From TMED14 sp038145075 (GTDB taxonomy: Bacteria; Bacteroidota; Bacteroidia; Flavobacteriales; Schleiferiaceae), in contig JAYQOY010000028.1 of NCBI GenBank assembly GCA_038145075.1, forward strand, positions 1-20,118: a stretch of 20,118 bases of DNA, written 5' to 3'. The notes under the pieces are model-generated. The model did no database searches. It saw only the letters and a list, made by a program, of their open reading frames with translations, and was not told the origin of the DNA. A program made the position numbers and the translations under genes. Positions 1-7,459 of this stretch are shown in pieces. Position 1 is the stretch's first letter. Each line of letters opens with the position of its first letter.

Positions 1-13
1 AGTGTAAAAGAGA

Positions 14-29
14 TTAAGCGTTTAAGCGT
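14..29. repeat. 8-base direct duplication TTAAGCGT
   Basis: TTAAGCGT occurs twice back to back (14-21 and 22-29), immediately left of the 27-base hairpin repeats. It probably belongs to the same intergenic repeat tract, whose left limit lies outside the window or at its very edge. Confidence 0.6.
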
Positions 30-33
30 AAAG

Positions 34-122
34 GCTACAGCGCGAAGCGCGTGCTTTCTAGCTTCAGGGCGAAGCCCAAGCTCTCTAGCCACAGTGCGCA
101 GCATGTGCTCTCAAGCTCCCTA
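34..122. repeat. Three 27-base tandem repeats with covarying hairpins
   Basis: Three imperfect copies start at 34, 61 and 88 with an exact 27-base period. Each holds a 4-bp stem with a 3-base loop: GCGC-GAA-GCGC (40-50), GGGC-GAA-GCCC (67-77) and GTGC-GCA-GCAT (94-104, with one G-T pair). The second stem pair is C-G, G-C and T-A in turn, so the pairing is kept while the bases change. A common tail close to GCTYTCTAGC follows; in the third copy it is extended by 8 bases. The array lies between GTAAAG (28-33) and CTTTAC (124-129), an inverted pair, and ends just before the start codon of the next gene. The function is not known to me. It could be a REP-like or MITE-like element, or a structured leader. 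Confidence 0.7.
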
Positions 123-133
123 GCTTTACACCT

Positions 134-2035
134 ATGAACCAACTCGCCAAATCCTCCAGCGCCTACCTCCAGCAACACGCGCAGAATCCCGTGAACTGGT
201 GGCCGTGGGGTGCTGAGGCCTTGGAATCCGCTGCGGCACAAGGTCAGTGGCTGTTGGTGAGCATTGGGTATTCGACCTGCCATTGGTGCCACGTCATGGA
301 GCACGAGATTTTTGAAGACGCTGAATGTGCCGCCTTCATGAACCAGCACTTCAAGAACATCAAAGTCGACCGCGAGGAGCGCCCCGATCTGGACCACGCC
401 TACATGCAAGCTGCTTTGGCCCTGAACGGCCAGGGCGGATGGCCGCTTAACGTGATCTGCTTGCCCGATGGACGGCCGGTTTGGGCCAGCACCTATTTGC
501 CCAAATCTCGTTGGCTAGGCGCCTTGCAGCGCCTCGTGGAGGTCCAGCAAAACCAACAAGAGGTAGCAGCGCCCTACGCGCAACGCTTGGCCGATGCCTT
601 GGAGGCTGCGGCATGCATTCCCGCTCCACAGAAGGAGGAACTGCCTGTCCTGACGGAGGACATGGTGGCCGCTGAACGCGCTCGTTGGGACCGCGACCAC
701 GGCGGCTTCAAGGGTGCACCAAAGTTTCCCCTTCCCAGTCATTGGGTGCACCTCATGGCGCTCGGGGTCGAGGGGACTGCTAAGCATTCCATGCAGGAGC
801 AGGCTGAAAAAACGGTGGAGGCGATTTTCCATTCGGGGAGCTACGATGGGGTTCGGGGCGGACTGTTCCGCTACAGCACGGATGCCGTCTGGAAGGTGCC
901 GCACTTTGAAAAAATGGCCTACGACAATGGCCTTTGGCTTCGGCTGTGTGCGCACTTGCATGCCCAGTCCCCTTCGGAAGTGACGGCCCAAGCCTTTGAC
1001 CGCACCGCCGAATGGCTTCAGCGCGAAATGCTTCTAGAAAATGGATTGTTTGCGGCGGCTATGGATGCAGACACCGATGGCGTGGAAGGGGGCTCGTATA
1101 CATGGACCGATTCTGCACTTGAGGATGCACTGGGTACGGAATCTGCTTCCCACTTGGGGCAGCTTCTAGAGGCCCAAGGTGCTTCCTGGGAAGGGCGTTG
1201 GATTTTGCATTGGCACCCGGCCCAGGGCCGCCCAACTTCAGATTGGACCGCCTCTCTAGAGGCCCTCAAGCCCTTCGCATTAGAGCGCCCCCTCCCCTTC
1301 CGGGACCCCAAATGCATTCAAGCCTGGAACGCCTGGATTTGTAGCGGACTGGCGGAAGGAGCTCACCTCTTCCCTGCCTGGAAAGAGTTCGCGCTAGCCT
1401 CTGCCGAAGCGCATTGGGCTACGTTTCAGCCGGGCCCCACTGGCAGTCCCCACGTCAAGTACCCGGAAAAAAGTGCGGAAGGGCAGGCCTTCTTGGACGA
1501 TCTCGCTGCTAGTGCGCATGCGTGCATAGCGGTAGCCCAACTCACTGGGCAGGTGATCTGGCTTCACCGCGCAGTTTCCCTAGTCGAAGCCGCAGAGGCC
1601 CATTGGACCGGAGAGGCGTACGCCTTTGCCGCGCACCGTCAGGACGATCCCGCCTTCCTGGTGCACTTTGATTGGGAGGATGATGTACTGCCGAGCGCAC
1701 AAGCCACGCTGGCCAGTTGCTTGCTACGTTTGGGTCATTTGCTCGGCCGACCCGAATGGGCCAATCGCGCCCGCTCCTTGGTGCACCGCGCCCTATCGCA
1801 TGAGTCGCTTTCTGCCGAACGCGCCTGGTCCTGGTGGGCCCTCGCCCCTTGGACGGAAGATTCGGCAGAGCATCTGCTTGTCCGCGAAGGTCTTACGCTT
1901 GAACACCGCCCGAAACATCCACTTTGGGGACCTTGCGAGCTTCCGGCAGACGTTTATGGTCAGGTATGCACCCTTCAGGCCTGTACTTTGGTGCTGCAAT
2001 CTAAAACCGAACTCGATGCCTACCTCCGCTCCTAA
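134..2035 (+). CDS. Thioredoxin domain-containing protein, YyaL/DUF255 family
   Basis: This 633-residue protein belongs to the YyaL / spermatogenesis-associated protein 20 family: an N-terminal thioredoxin-like domain (DUF255) followed by a long alpha/alpha-barrel region resembling glycoside hydrolase or epimerase folds. The N-terminus carries the family signature (LAKSSSAYLQQHAQNPVNWW, residues 4-23), then the CxxC-type motif STCHWCHVME with C49 and C52, then VDREERPDLD and GGWPLNV. The usual length is about 650-700 residues, so this copy is full length but slightly short. No signal peptide is visible, so it is probably cytoplasmic. The ATG is chosen because family similarity begins within a few residues of it. 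The stop overlaps the start of tag by 20 bases, suggesting co-transcription. The biochemical role of the family is not well established; a redox function is inferred from the CxxC only. A covarying repeat array lies directly upstream, with no clear promoter. Confidence 0.93.
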   Translation: MNQLAKSSSAYLQQHAQNPVNWWPWGAEALESAAAQGQWLLVSIGYSTCHWCHVMEHEIFEDAECAAFMNQHFKNIKVDREERPDLDHAYMQAALALNGQGGWPLNVICLPDGRPVWASTYLPKSRWLGALQRLVEVQQNQQEVAAPYAQRLADALEAAACIPAPQKEELPVLTEDMVAAERARWDRDHGGFKGAPKFPLPSHWVHLMALGVEGTAKHSMQEQAEKTVEAIFHSGSYDGVRGGLFRYSTDAVWKVPHFEKMAYDNGLWLRLCAHLHAQSPSEVTAQAFDRTAEWLQREMLLENGLFAAAMDADTDGVEGGSYTWTDSALEDALGTESASHLGQLLEAQGASWEGRWILHWHPAQGRPTSDWTASLEALKPFALERPLPFRDPKCIQAWNAWICSGLAEGAHLFPAWKEFALASAEAHWATFQPGPTGSPHVKYPEKSAEGQAFLDDLAASAHACIAVAQLTGQVIWLHRAVSLVEAAEAHWTGEAYAFAAHRQDDPAFLVHFDWEDDVLPSAQATLASCLLRLGHLLGRPEWANRARSLVHRALSHESLSAERAWSWWALAPWTEDSAEHLLVREGLTLEHRPKHPLWGPCELPADVYGQVCTLQACTLVLQSKTELDAYLRS

Positions 2036-2585
2036 ATGTGCGTGGTGCCTATCCGCACCCGACTACGAAGCCTACCACGACGAAGTCTGGGGGCTGCCCG
2101 TCCACGATGATGCTCGGATGTTTCAATTTTTAGTACTTGAAACCTTCCAAGCCGGATTGAGTTGGCTCATGGTCTGGCGGAAGCGCGATGCTTTTGCGAA
2201 GGTTTTCCATGGCTACGATTTGGAAAAAATGGCCTCCATGACCGAAGAGGACGTCGAACGCTTGGCACAGGACGCACGAATTATACGGAACCGGGCTAAG
2301 CTCCGCGGGGCCATTAAGAATGCCCAGGCTACCTTAAAAATGCGCGAAGAAGGCCTTGGATTAGCCGACTACTTTTGGAGCTGGACGGAGGGCAAAACGG
2401 TGCACCGCGCAGCAGGCGCAGGTGTCCCTGCCAAAACAGACCTCAGCGATGCCATTTCAGCCGACTTGAAAAAGCGCGGGTTCTCCTTTGTAGGTAGTAC
2501 GGTCATCTATGCCCACCTTCAGGCGACGGGCATCGTCAACGACCACGATCAGCAGTGCTTTAGGTATTCGGAAGTCCAAGCTTAG
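2016..2585 (+). CDS. tag: DNA-3-methyladenine glycosylase I
   Basis: Tag excises 3-methyladenine from alkylated DNA, the first step of base excision repair. The 189 residues match the E. coli enzyme (187 aa) in length. The zinc-binding residues are all present with the E. coli spacing: C8 and H21 at the N-terminus, H177 and C181 in the C-terminal NDHDQQC. The catalytic-pocket stretch LETFQAGLSW (41-50) places E42 at the position of E. coli E38, and KKRGFSFVGSTVIYAHLQA is the conserved helical end. The ATG at 2016 is chosen because it puts C8 close to the N-terminus as in the family; the open frame continues upstream to 1626, but that part is only a shadow of the preceding gene. The gene overlaps that upstream gene by 20 bases and the convergent tsaB by 26 bases at its 3' end, leaving no intergenic terminator on this side. 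Confidence 0.96.
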   Translation: MPTSAPKCAWCLSAPDYEAYHDEVWGLPVHDDARMFQFLVLETFQAGLSWLMVWRKRDAFAKVFHGYDLEKMASMTEEDVERLAQDARIIRNRAKLRGAIKNAQATLKMREEGLGLADYFWSWTEGKTVHRAAGAGVPAKTDLSDAISADLKKRGFSFVGSTVIYAHLQATGIVNDHDQQCFRYSEVQA

Positions 2586-3267
2586 GACTGCCCGCGTGGT
2601 AGGCCTTCAGGTAGGCAGGTAGTAGCGACCCAAGGTCTGCCAGGTTGTTTGATTCCAACGCCTTCAGAGCTAGGGGCAACCCATGGCGCGCATGGGCATA
2701 GGCCACAGGTAGCCCTTCAAGACTGGGCCATCCTGCACAGGCCTTTTCAACACCGTCTCCTACGCCAAGGACACGTCCGCCTGATGCTGCCTCTAAGTGA
2801 ACCGGGGTTTCCTCTAAGAGCTGGGGGGCATCTTCGGTAAGGCGCTGTCCTTTGCCATTAAAAACGGCGGAATAGACTTCCATTCGGCGCGCGTCGATCG
2901 CAGCCCAAATGCGGTCTGAGGCTTCCAGCTTGGGATGGACCTCCCGCGCAGCAACAGCCAAGGCCTCGAGAGAAGAATACGCCAGAAGGGGCAGTCCATG
3001 GGGCTGAGCCAAGCCCTTGGCAGCCGCTACGCCAATACGAAGTCCCGTGTAGGAACCTGGCCCTATCGATACAGCAATCGCATGGAGGTCGGCTACCTTG
3101 AGCGCTGCCTCGGCGAGCGCCTTCTCGATATACACATGCAATTTTTCCGCATGTTGGTACCCCTGAGGATCCACGGATCCGCATTCCGCCAGTAGCTTCT
3201 CCCCTTCCGCAATGGCCACATCACAGCGGTGCGATGAGGTCTCAATTAGAAGAATTCTTGGGGACAT
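2560..3267 (-). CDS. tsaB: tRNA t6A biosynthesis protein TsaB
   Basis: TsaB is the dimerisation partner of TsaD in the complex that makes N6-threonylcarbamoyladenosine at position 37 of ANN-decoding tRNAs. The 235-residue length fits the family. The N-terminus ILLIETSSHRCDVAI (5-19) is the ASKHA-fold phosphate-1-like strand, and SIGPGSYTGLRIGVAAAKG (67-85) is the diagnostic TsaB motif, followed by YSSLEALA. The ATG sits 7 bases after the stop of the upstream adaptor gene, so it is almost certainly the last gene of the TolC-adaptor-tsaB unit. Its 3' end overlaps the convergent tag gene by 26 bases, so each transcript must stop inside the other gene. No truncation or missing motif is visible. 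TsaC, TsaD and TsaE are not in the window. Confidence 0.96.
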   Translation of the reverse strand: MSPRILLIETSSHRCDVAIAEGEKLLAECGSVDPQGYQHAEKLHVYIEKALAEAALKVADLHAIAVSIGPGSYTGLRIGVAAAKGLAQPHGLPLLAYSSLEALAVAAREVHPKLEASDRIWAAIDARRMEVYSAVFNGKGQRLTEDAPQLLEETPVHLEAASGGRVLGVGDGVEKACAGWPSLEGLPVAYAHARHGLPLALKALESNNLADLGSLLPAYLKAYHAGSPKLGLPNT

Positions 3268-3274
3268 GCTCCGC

Positions 3275-4498
3275 TTATTTAGCTGGCTTAACCGTCACCT
3301 TATCGCCGTCGTTCAATTTGCGTGAAACGGCTTCAAAAGGACCCCGCACGACTTTGGGGTCCTCGAGATCAACCAAGCTGGTGCCAATGCTAATGAAGGC
3401 TTCATCTTGTATGCCGGTTTCTACCTCAGCTTGGCGAACCACTCCGTCTTCCACAACGAAGACCACTTCGATCATCTTGCCTTTGGCACTGTCCTCACGT
3501 GTCGTAACAGCTTCGACGGGCAAGCAGCGCGCGTTGGCTTCTTTTTGGGTACGAATATCCACCGTAGCGGTCATCCCAGAGCGCAAAGGCTGCTTCCGCG
3601 TCTCGGTTACGAGGTCGGCGTAACTCTCTGGAAGGATGCGTACTTCCACCTCAAAGTTGGTGACTTGGTTGACGCTCACTTGTTGACCTTTGGCGGCATT
3701 GCTGATTTCGGTAACGATAGCTTTAAAGTCATGGCCTAAAAAGGCATCTACCCGAACAATTGCCGTGTCGCCCATGTGCACGCGAACGATGTCGTTTTCA
3801 TTGACGTCCACGACCACTTCCATGGTTTCGAGTTGAGAGACGCGCATCATTTCGGTACCGGCCATTTGAGCCGTTCCCACCACGCGCTCGCCCACTTCTA
3901 CGTTCAAGCCCGTGACAATGCCGTCCATGGGCGCAGTAATGGTGGTACGCTTCAAGTTGTCTTTGGCCTCCTTCAAGGAGTTCAATGCAGACTGCAGTTG
4001 AAATTCTGCGGATTCTACGGCGAGTTCAGCCACGGCATAGATGCGCTGCGCGGCGTCCCATTCGGCTTGGGAAATCACATTTTGGAGCTTGAGCGTTTGG
4101 TTGCGCTTATAGGTCTGTTCCGCCTCCAGAAACTGGGCTTGGGCCTGGGCCTTGCCTGAACGCGCCATGTTGACGGACGCCTCCGCACGACCAACCATGG
4201 AGAGGTAGATGTCTGGGTTGATTTTTGCGAGCAATTGGCCCTTCTTCACCGCCTGGCCCTCGACTACGGGAAGCGCAATGATTTCGCCGCTGACCTCGGG
4301 GGAGATTTTAACGTCTACAGCCGGCTGAATTTTACCCGATGCGTTGACCGTTTCTACAATGGTGTGCGCCTCAACAGAAACGACTTCCACTTCCAGGGTA
4401 TCTCCCGTGCTGCCCCACCATCCTTGCTTTTTCCCGAGAACTCCAACGGTTCCAAGTACGGCCACAACGGCCACAATGATCCATAAACGCTTATTCAT
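3275..4498 (-). CDS. Efflux transporter periplasmic adaptor (membrane-fusion protein, HlyD/MacA/RND type)
   Basis: This 407-residue protein links an inner-membrane pump to a TolC-like channel. It starts with a single N-terminal membrane anchor (about 5-22). A first lipoyl-like half follows (about 60-95, with SPEVSGEIIALPVVEGQAVK), then an Ala/Gln/Glu-rich helical hairpin (about 98-185), a second lipoyl half (ITAPMDGIVTGLNVEVGERV, 187-206), and beta-barrel and membrane-proximal domains (VVDVNENDIVRVHMGDTAIV; PLRSGMTATVDI). This order is standard for the family. The ATG overlaps the last 8 bases of the upstream TolC-family gene, and tsaB starts 7 bases downstream, so these three genes form one unit. 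No ABC (MacB-like) or RND permease gene is adjacent, so the pump partner and the substrate cannot be named. Assigning it to the MacA or the RND subgroup would need a tree. Confidence 0.93.
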   Translation of the reverse strand: MNKRLWIIVAVVAVLGTVGVLGKKQGWWGSTGDTLEVEVVSVEAHTIVETVNASGKIQPAVDVKISPEVSGEIIALPVVEGQAVKKGQLLAKINPDIYLSMVGRAEASVNMARSGKAQAQAQFLEAEQTYKRNQTLKLQNVISQAEWDAAQRIYAVAELAVESAEFQLQSALNSLKEAKDNLKRTTITAPMDGIVTGLNVEVGERVVGTAQMAGTEMMRVSQLETMEVVVDVNENDIVRVHMGDTAIVRVDAFLGHDFKAIVTEISNAAKGQQVSVNQVTNFEVEVRILPESYADLVTETRKQPLRSGMTATVDIRTQKEANARCLPVEAVTTREDSAKGKMIEVVFVVEDGVVRQAEVETGIQDEAFISIGTSLVDLEDPKVVRGPFEAVSRKLNDGDKVTVKPAK

Positions 4499-5930
4499 TG
4501 GGTGTTCCTTTTAAGGGGTTTTGGAGGTAAAATTTCAAGATGTACGCCTTGAACTGGGCGTCGTATTTGGCACGTAGCACATCGCTAACCGCAGCGAGGT
4601 AGGTATTCTGGACGCTGTTGTAGTCGTAGACCGTCATCATGCCTTCCGTACGGCGAACATTGGCATCGTCCATGGCTTTTTGAGAGGCGGCCAGGGACTT
4701 TTGGGCGGCTTCGTACTGCGACCATGCAGCGCTGGCGTCGGCATGGGCACGTTGAACGGACTGCTCAAAGTTGTCGCGTTCCTGCTCATACTGAAGTTCG
4801 GCATTCAAGGCGTTGAGTTTGCTGCGCGTGATACCATTCTGCACTTGGAATCCGCTAAAAATGGGAATGCTAATATTCAAACCGACGTAGCGGCGTTGGT
4901 TTTCATAGACTTGATCCGAAAAGGACATGGCCTCCGTGATGGGGAGAGAATACTCCGTGTAGACGGGCACTTGGGTACCGCCATTGTCCCAGTACCCAAC
5001 GGGCACAATCACAGAACTGCTGCCGGTGACTTTGCGCGCCAAATCGGAATAACTGGTGCCCAATTGGCCATTGACGGAAAGGCGAGGCAATCGGCGTGCT
5101 TGAGCAACTTTGATTCCGAGGGCAGCACTTTCCATTCGGGCCGAAGCTGCCTTGATCGAAGGTTGATCCGCCACAGACGCGCTGTAAATCGCCTCAGGGC
5201 GCAAGCTAATCACAGTAGGTTTGCCATTGAACTCGCTATCCTTGACCTCCGCCAGCGTGAACGAGCCCAAGGGGACCCCCATGGACTGCGCCAATGCGAG
5301 GTAGGAAAGTGTCGTCTGATTCTGAGCCGTGAGGAGGCGCTGCTCGTCGCGGGCGAGTTGTGCTTCCACTTGCAAAAGTTCGTTGGCTGGAGATGCACCA
5401 GCTTCGACCAGCTGGGTGGCGCGGCGAAGCTGGCCTTGCGTGACTTTGACTTGCTCACCAGCCACCTTTTCGGCTTCCTGCGCGAGCAACACGGCGAGGT
5501 ACTGCGAGGCAGCATTCAAGGCCACCGTATTGACGGCTGCTTCATACTGGTACTGCGCGGCGAGAATATTCACTTTGGCCTGGCGCCAGGCATTGAAGGA
5601 GGCAAAACCGTCAAAGAGGGTCATGCCAAAGCCCAATCCGCCATTGGCCGTTGAAAGATTGTTGAAGCGAACCTCATTGGTCACAGGGTCGATGGTCAAA
5701 CCTGAGTTCCAGGCATTGCCGGCGCTCCCCGAAATCTGAGGCAACATAGCCCCTAGGGCGGGTGCCGCATCCGACTGGGCCCCCTTTACGGCATTGGCCG
5801 ATTGACGCACGGAATAGTTGTAGGCGATGGCCTTTTCCACGCATTCGTTGAGCGTCCAGGTTTCTGGCAGTTCCTGCGCGTGCAAAGCAAGGGCGGAAAC
5901 AAGGGCCAAGAAGAAAATGCGCGTCTTCAC
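4491..5930 (-). CDS. TolC family outer membrane efflux protein
   Basis: This protein forms the outer-membrane channel for an efflux or type I export system. The call uses a GTG start at 5930, giving 479 residues with a clear signal peptide MKTRIFFLALVSALALHA and a mature protein starting QELPETWTLNECV. The frame stays open back to 6161, but that stretch has no signal sequence at its start and overlaps the gene before it; no in-frame ATG lies between, so GTG is the best choice. Typical TolC features are the WTLNECVEKAIAYN opening, two repeated alpha-helical arms rich in Ala and Gln (about 120-200 and 330-450), LVEAGASPANELLQVEAQLA in the first repeat, and a matching RRTEGMMTVYDYNSVQNTYL in the second. 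It overlaps the adaptor gene by 8 bases. A 65-base gap separates it from the oxidase cluster upstream; I see no convincing promoter there. Confidence 0.93.
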   Translation of the reverse strand: MKTRIFFLALVSALALHAQELPETWTLNECVEKAIAYNYSVRQSANAVKGAQSDAAPALGAMLPQISGSAGNAWNSGLTIDPVTNEVRFNNLSTANGGLGFGMTLFDGFASFNAWRQAKVNILAAQYQYEAAVNTVALNAASQYLAVLLAQEAEKVAGEQVKVTQGQLRRATQLVEAGASPANELLQVEAQLARDEQRLLTAQNQTTLSYLALAQSMGVPLGSFTLAEVKDSEFNGKPTVISLRPEAIYSASVADQPSIKAASARMESAALGIKVAQARRLPRLSVNGQLGTSYSDLARKVTGSSSVIVPVGYWDNGGTQVPVYTEYSLPITEAMSFSDQVYENQRRYVGLNISIPIFSGFQVQNGITRSKLNALNAELQYEQERDNFEQSVQRAHADASAAWSQYEAAQKSLAASQKAMDDANVRRTEGMMTVYDYNSVQNTYLAAVSDVLRAKYDAQFKAYILKFYLQNPLKGTPNE

Positions 5931-5995
5931 AGTATAGGGGTTTAGTGCAATCCGAGATTCGGCACTACAAGTTCGCAAATACCGTGCTAAAGTGC

Positions 5996-6220
5996 TCAGT
6001 CGTGCGTTTTTTGCTTTTGGTGACGGTACCACATGAAGGCCACGCCTCCAATGAGCAAATAGGGAAAGGCCATCAGGTAGAGGATGCCCTCGTTTAGACC
6101 GTCGGCTACACCCTGTCCGCCTTCCAGATCCGTTTCGGCCGCCGCCTTGCACATAGCACACTGCGCTTGGGCAGAAACGCTCAGGGCCACTAGTACGCAG
6201 AGAAGGAGCACTTTCTTCAT
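5996..6220 (-). CDS. Small CxxC membrane protein at the end of the oxidase assembly cluster
   Basis: This is a 74-residue protein with a signal peptide (about 1-19, MKKVLLLCVLVALSVSAQA), then at once a CxxC (C21 and C24 in QCAMCKAAAETD), a short linker, and one membrane segment (about 47-65), ending in a charged cytosolic tail. The start is the ATG at 6220, which overlaps the DUF420 stop as ATGA; a longer open frame upstream lies inside DUF420 and is discarded. The lipobox rule is not met (Gln before the Cys), so signal peptidase I cleavage is more likely than a lipoprotein. From memory, similar short proteins occur beside DUF420 and SCO1 genes in many Bacteroidota, annotated only as hypothetical. 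A role in copper or thiol handling during oxidase assembly is my inference from the CxxC and the position. Confidence 0.85.
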   Translation of the reverse strand: MKKVLLLCVLVALSVSAQAQCAMCKAAAETDLEGGQGVADGLNEGILYLMAFPYLLIGGVAFMWYRHQKQKTHD

Positions 6221-6780
6221 GTCACTGGGTAGTAAGGGGCCATAAAGACATAGACCAGTACGCCCGTAACCGCCACGTACATCCAGATCGGGAGTGTCCA
6301 CTTGACCAAGGCCTTGTGGGCCGCTATTTGGTTGTTCCAGGCGCGGTAAATCGAGAGCATGGCCAAGGGTAAAACGGGCACGCTCAAGAGGATGTGACTG
6401 ATGAGGATGAAGAAGTAGACAGGACGAATCCAACCCTCGCCCCCAAAGTGCGCATCCGGATTGGACAGGTGAGAAATCACATAGGACACCAAGAAGACCG
6501 CAGAAAGCGCAAAGGCGCCAACGTTGGCCAAGCGGTGAAGCGCCACATTTTTTGTTTTAATCATGCCAAAGCCTACAAGGAGCAATACGGCCGTTGAGCC
6601 GTTGAGCACCGCGTGAAAGAAGGGCAAACTGCGCACATTGGCACTGCCCCATTGGAGCTTCCAAGACTCGGGCAGCAAGAAAAGTAAGGCTACGGCGATG
6701 GGTACCGCAATAGAAAGCCCCACGATGACGGGTATGGCCATGCGGTCGTTGGGGTGTACTTTGGGAGATTGGGGGTTCAT
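6217..6780 (-). CDS. DUF420 family membrane protein (CtaM/YozB-like)
   Basis: This is a 187-residue polytopic membrane protein with about five hydrophobic segments (roughly 15-37, 53-73, 86-106, 121-145 and 160-182). It has histidines scattered at the membrane edges (H56, H82, H104, H129, H155), which is usual for DUF420. Family members YozB and CtaM of Firmicutes are linked to maturation of terminal oxidases, and in Bacteroidota the gene regularly sits next to SCO1, as here. The ATG at 6780 overlaps the SCO1 stop by 4 bases (ATGA), and the stop overlaps the following small CxxC gene in the same way, so translation is probably coupled along the three genes. A direct role in heme or copper insertion is inferred. 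The family identification rests on the TM pattern, the histidines and the context. Confidence 0.85.
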   Translation of the reverse strand: MNPQSPKVHPNDRMAIPVIVGLSIAVPIAVALLFLLPESWKLQWGSANVRSLPFFHAVLNGSTAVLLLVGFGMIKTKNVALHRLANVGAFALSAVFLVSYVISHLSNPDAHFGGEGWIRPVYFFILISHILLSVPVLPLAMLSIYRAWNNQIAAHKALVKWTLPIWMYVAVTGVLVYVFMAPYYPVT

Positions 6781-7457
6781 TCGGCTTGGCCCATTTTAAC
6801 TTTTCGGTGCTCCTTGACCAACACCCGAACATCTTCAACGAGTTGGTCCACGAGGTACGGTTCTGAAACATCGTAGGCCCCCAAAAGGTTTCCATCGTCC
6901 GTAATGCGGCTGCGCAAATTTCCGTTCCAATCCAAGATAACCGCCGATTGGGAGTGCGAATACCCGCCATCCGCCGTGGAGTCCTGGCTCGCGTGCAACC
7001 AGAGGAAGTTGGCCAAACGATAGATGGCATCGCGGTCGCCCGTGATGAAGTCCCATTTGTTGGACTGAAGCACCCCTAGGTTGTCCTTGTACGTTTCCAG
7101 AACGACGGGGACGTCCGTTTGCGGATCCACCGAAATACTGACAAAGACGAGGTCCTTGTAGCCGTAGAGGCGGTCATGTGCTTCCTTTAGGTGGAAGTTC
7201 ATGGCTGGACAAATGGTGGGACAAGAGGTAAAGAAGAAACTTACCACGGCAATTTTACCGCGTGCCGAATCCAAGGTCCATGCCTGACCATCGGAACGCA
7301 GGTAGACCGACGTGTCCGGATTTTCCGCTAAAGGATTTCCGAGGTTTTCTAAGCTTCTGAAGTTGACTGCACCTGAGATCGCGAGTGAGCCCAAGTACAT
7401 CGCTACCGGCAACACCAGCAGCACACCTAGAAGAAGCCGCTTGCCGGTTCGTTGCAT
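6777..7457 (-). CDS. SCO1/SenC family copper-delivery protein
   Basis: SCO proteins carry copper to the CuA centre of cytochrome c oxidase subunit II and have a thioredoxin-like fold. This 226-residue protein has one N-terminal membrane anchor (about 8-28) and a periplasmic domain. The copper ligands are all visible: C79 and C83 in FTSCPTICP, and H168 in GGYSHSQSAVILD. The strand VFVSISVDPQTD (104-115) is the family hallmark. It begins 2 bases after the stop of the subunit IV gene and overlaps DUF420 by 4 bases, placing it inside the oxidase accessory operon. Length and motif order are normal, with no signs of damage. The CuA-bearing subunit II it would serve is not encoded in the window. Confidence 0.95.
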   Translation of the reverse strand: MQRTGKRLLLGVLLVLPVAMYLGSLAISGAVNFRSLENLGNPLAENPDTSVYLRSDGQAWTLDSARGKIAVVSFFFTSCPTICPAMNFHLKEAHDRLYGYKDLVFVSISVDPQTDVPVVLETYKDNLGVLQSNKWDFITGDRDAIYRLANFLWLHASQDSTADGGYSHSQSAVILDWNGNLRSRITDDGNLLGAYDVSEPYLVDQLVEDVRVLVKEHRKVKMGQAE

Positions 7458-7459
7458 GC

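Noticed and set aside
35..409. Minus-strand frame of 124 residues ending in a repeated LES-type motif
   Set aside because: The repeat in the protein simply reflects the 27-base DNA repeats (27 is a multiple of 3), and the rest is a shadow of the YyaL-type gene.
1626..2015. N-terminal extension of the tag frame
   Set aside because: It lies wholly inside the upstream gene in another frame. Tag similarity and the zinc Cys begin right after the ATG at 2016.
5931..5995. Possible promoter or hairpin for the TolC gene (weak stem GTGC...GCAC near 5945-5963)
   Set aside because: The stem is short with a bulge, and no TAnnTTTG-type box with a properly spaced TTG was found.
5931..6161. 77-residue N-terminal extension of the TolC-family frame
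   Set aside because: It would bury the signal peptide that starts at the GTG at 5930 and overlaps the small CxxC gene.
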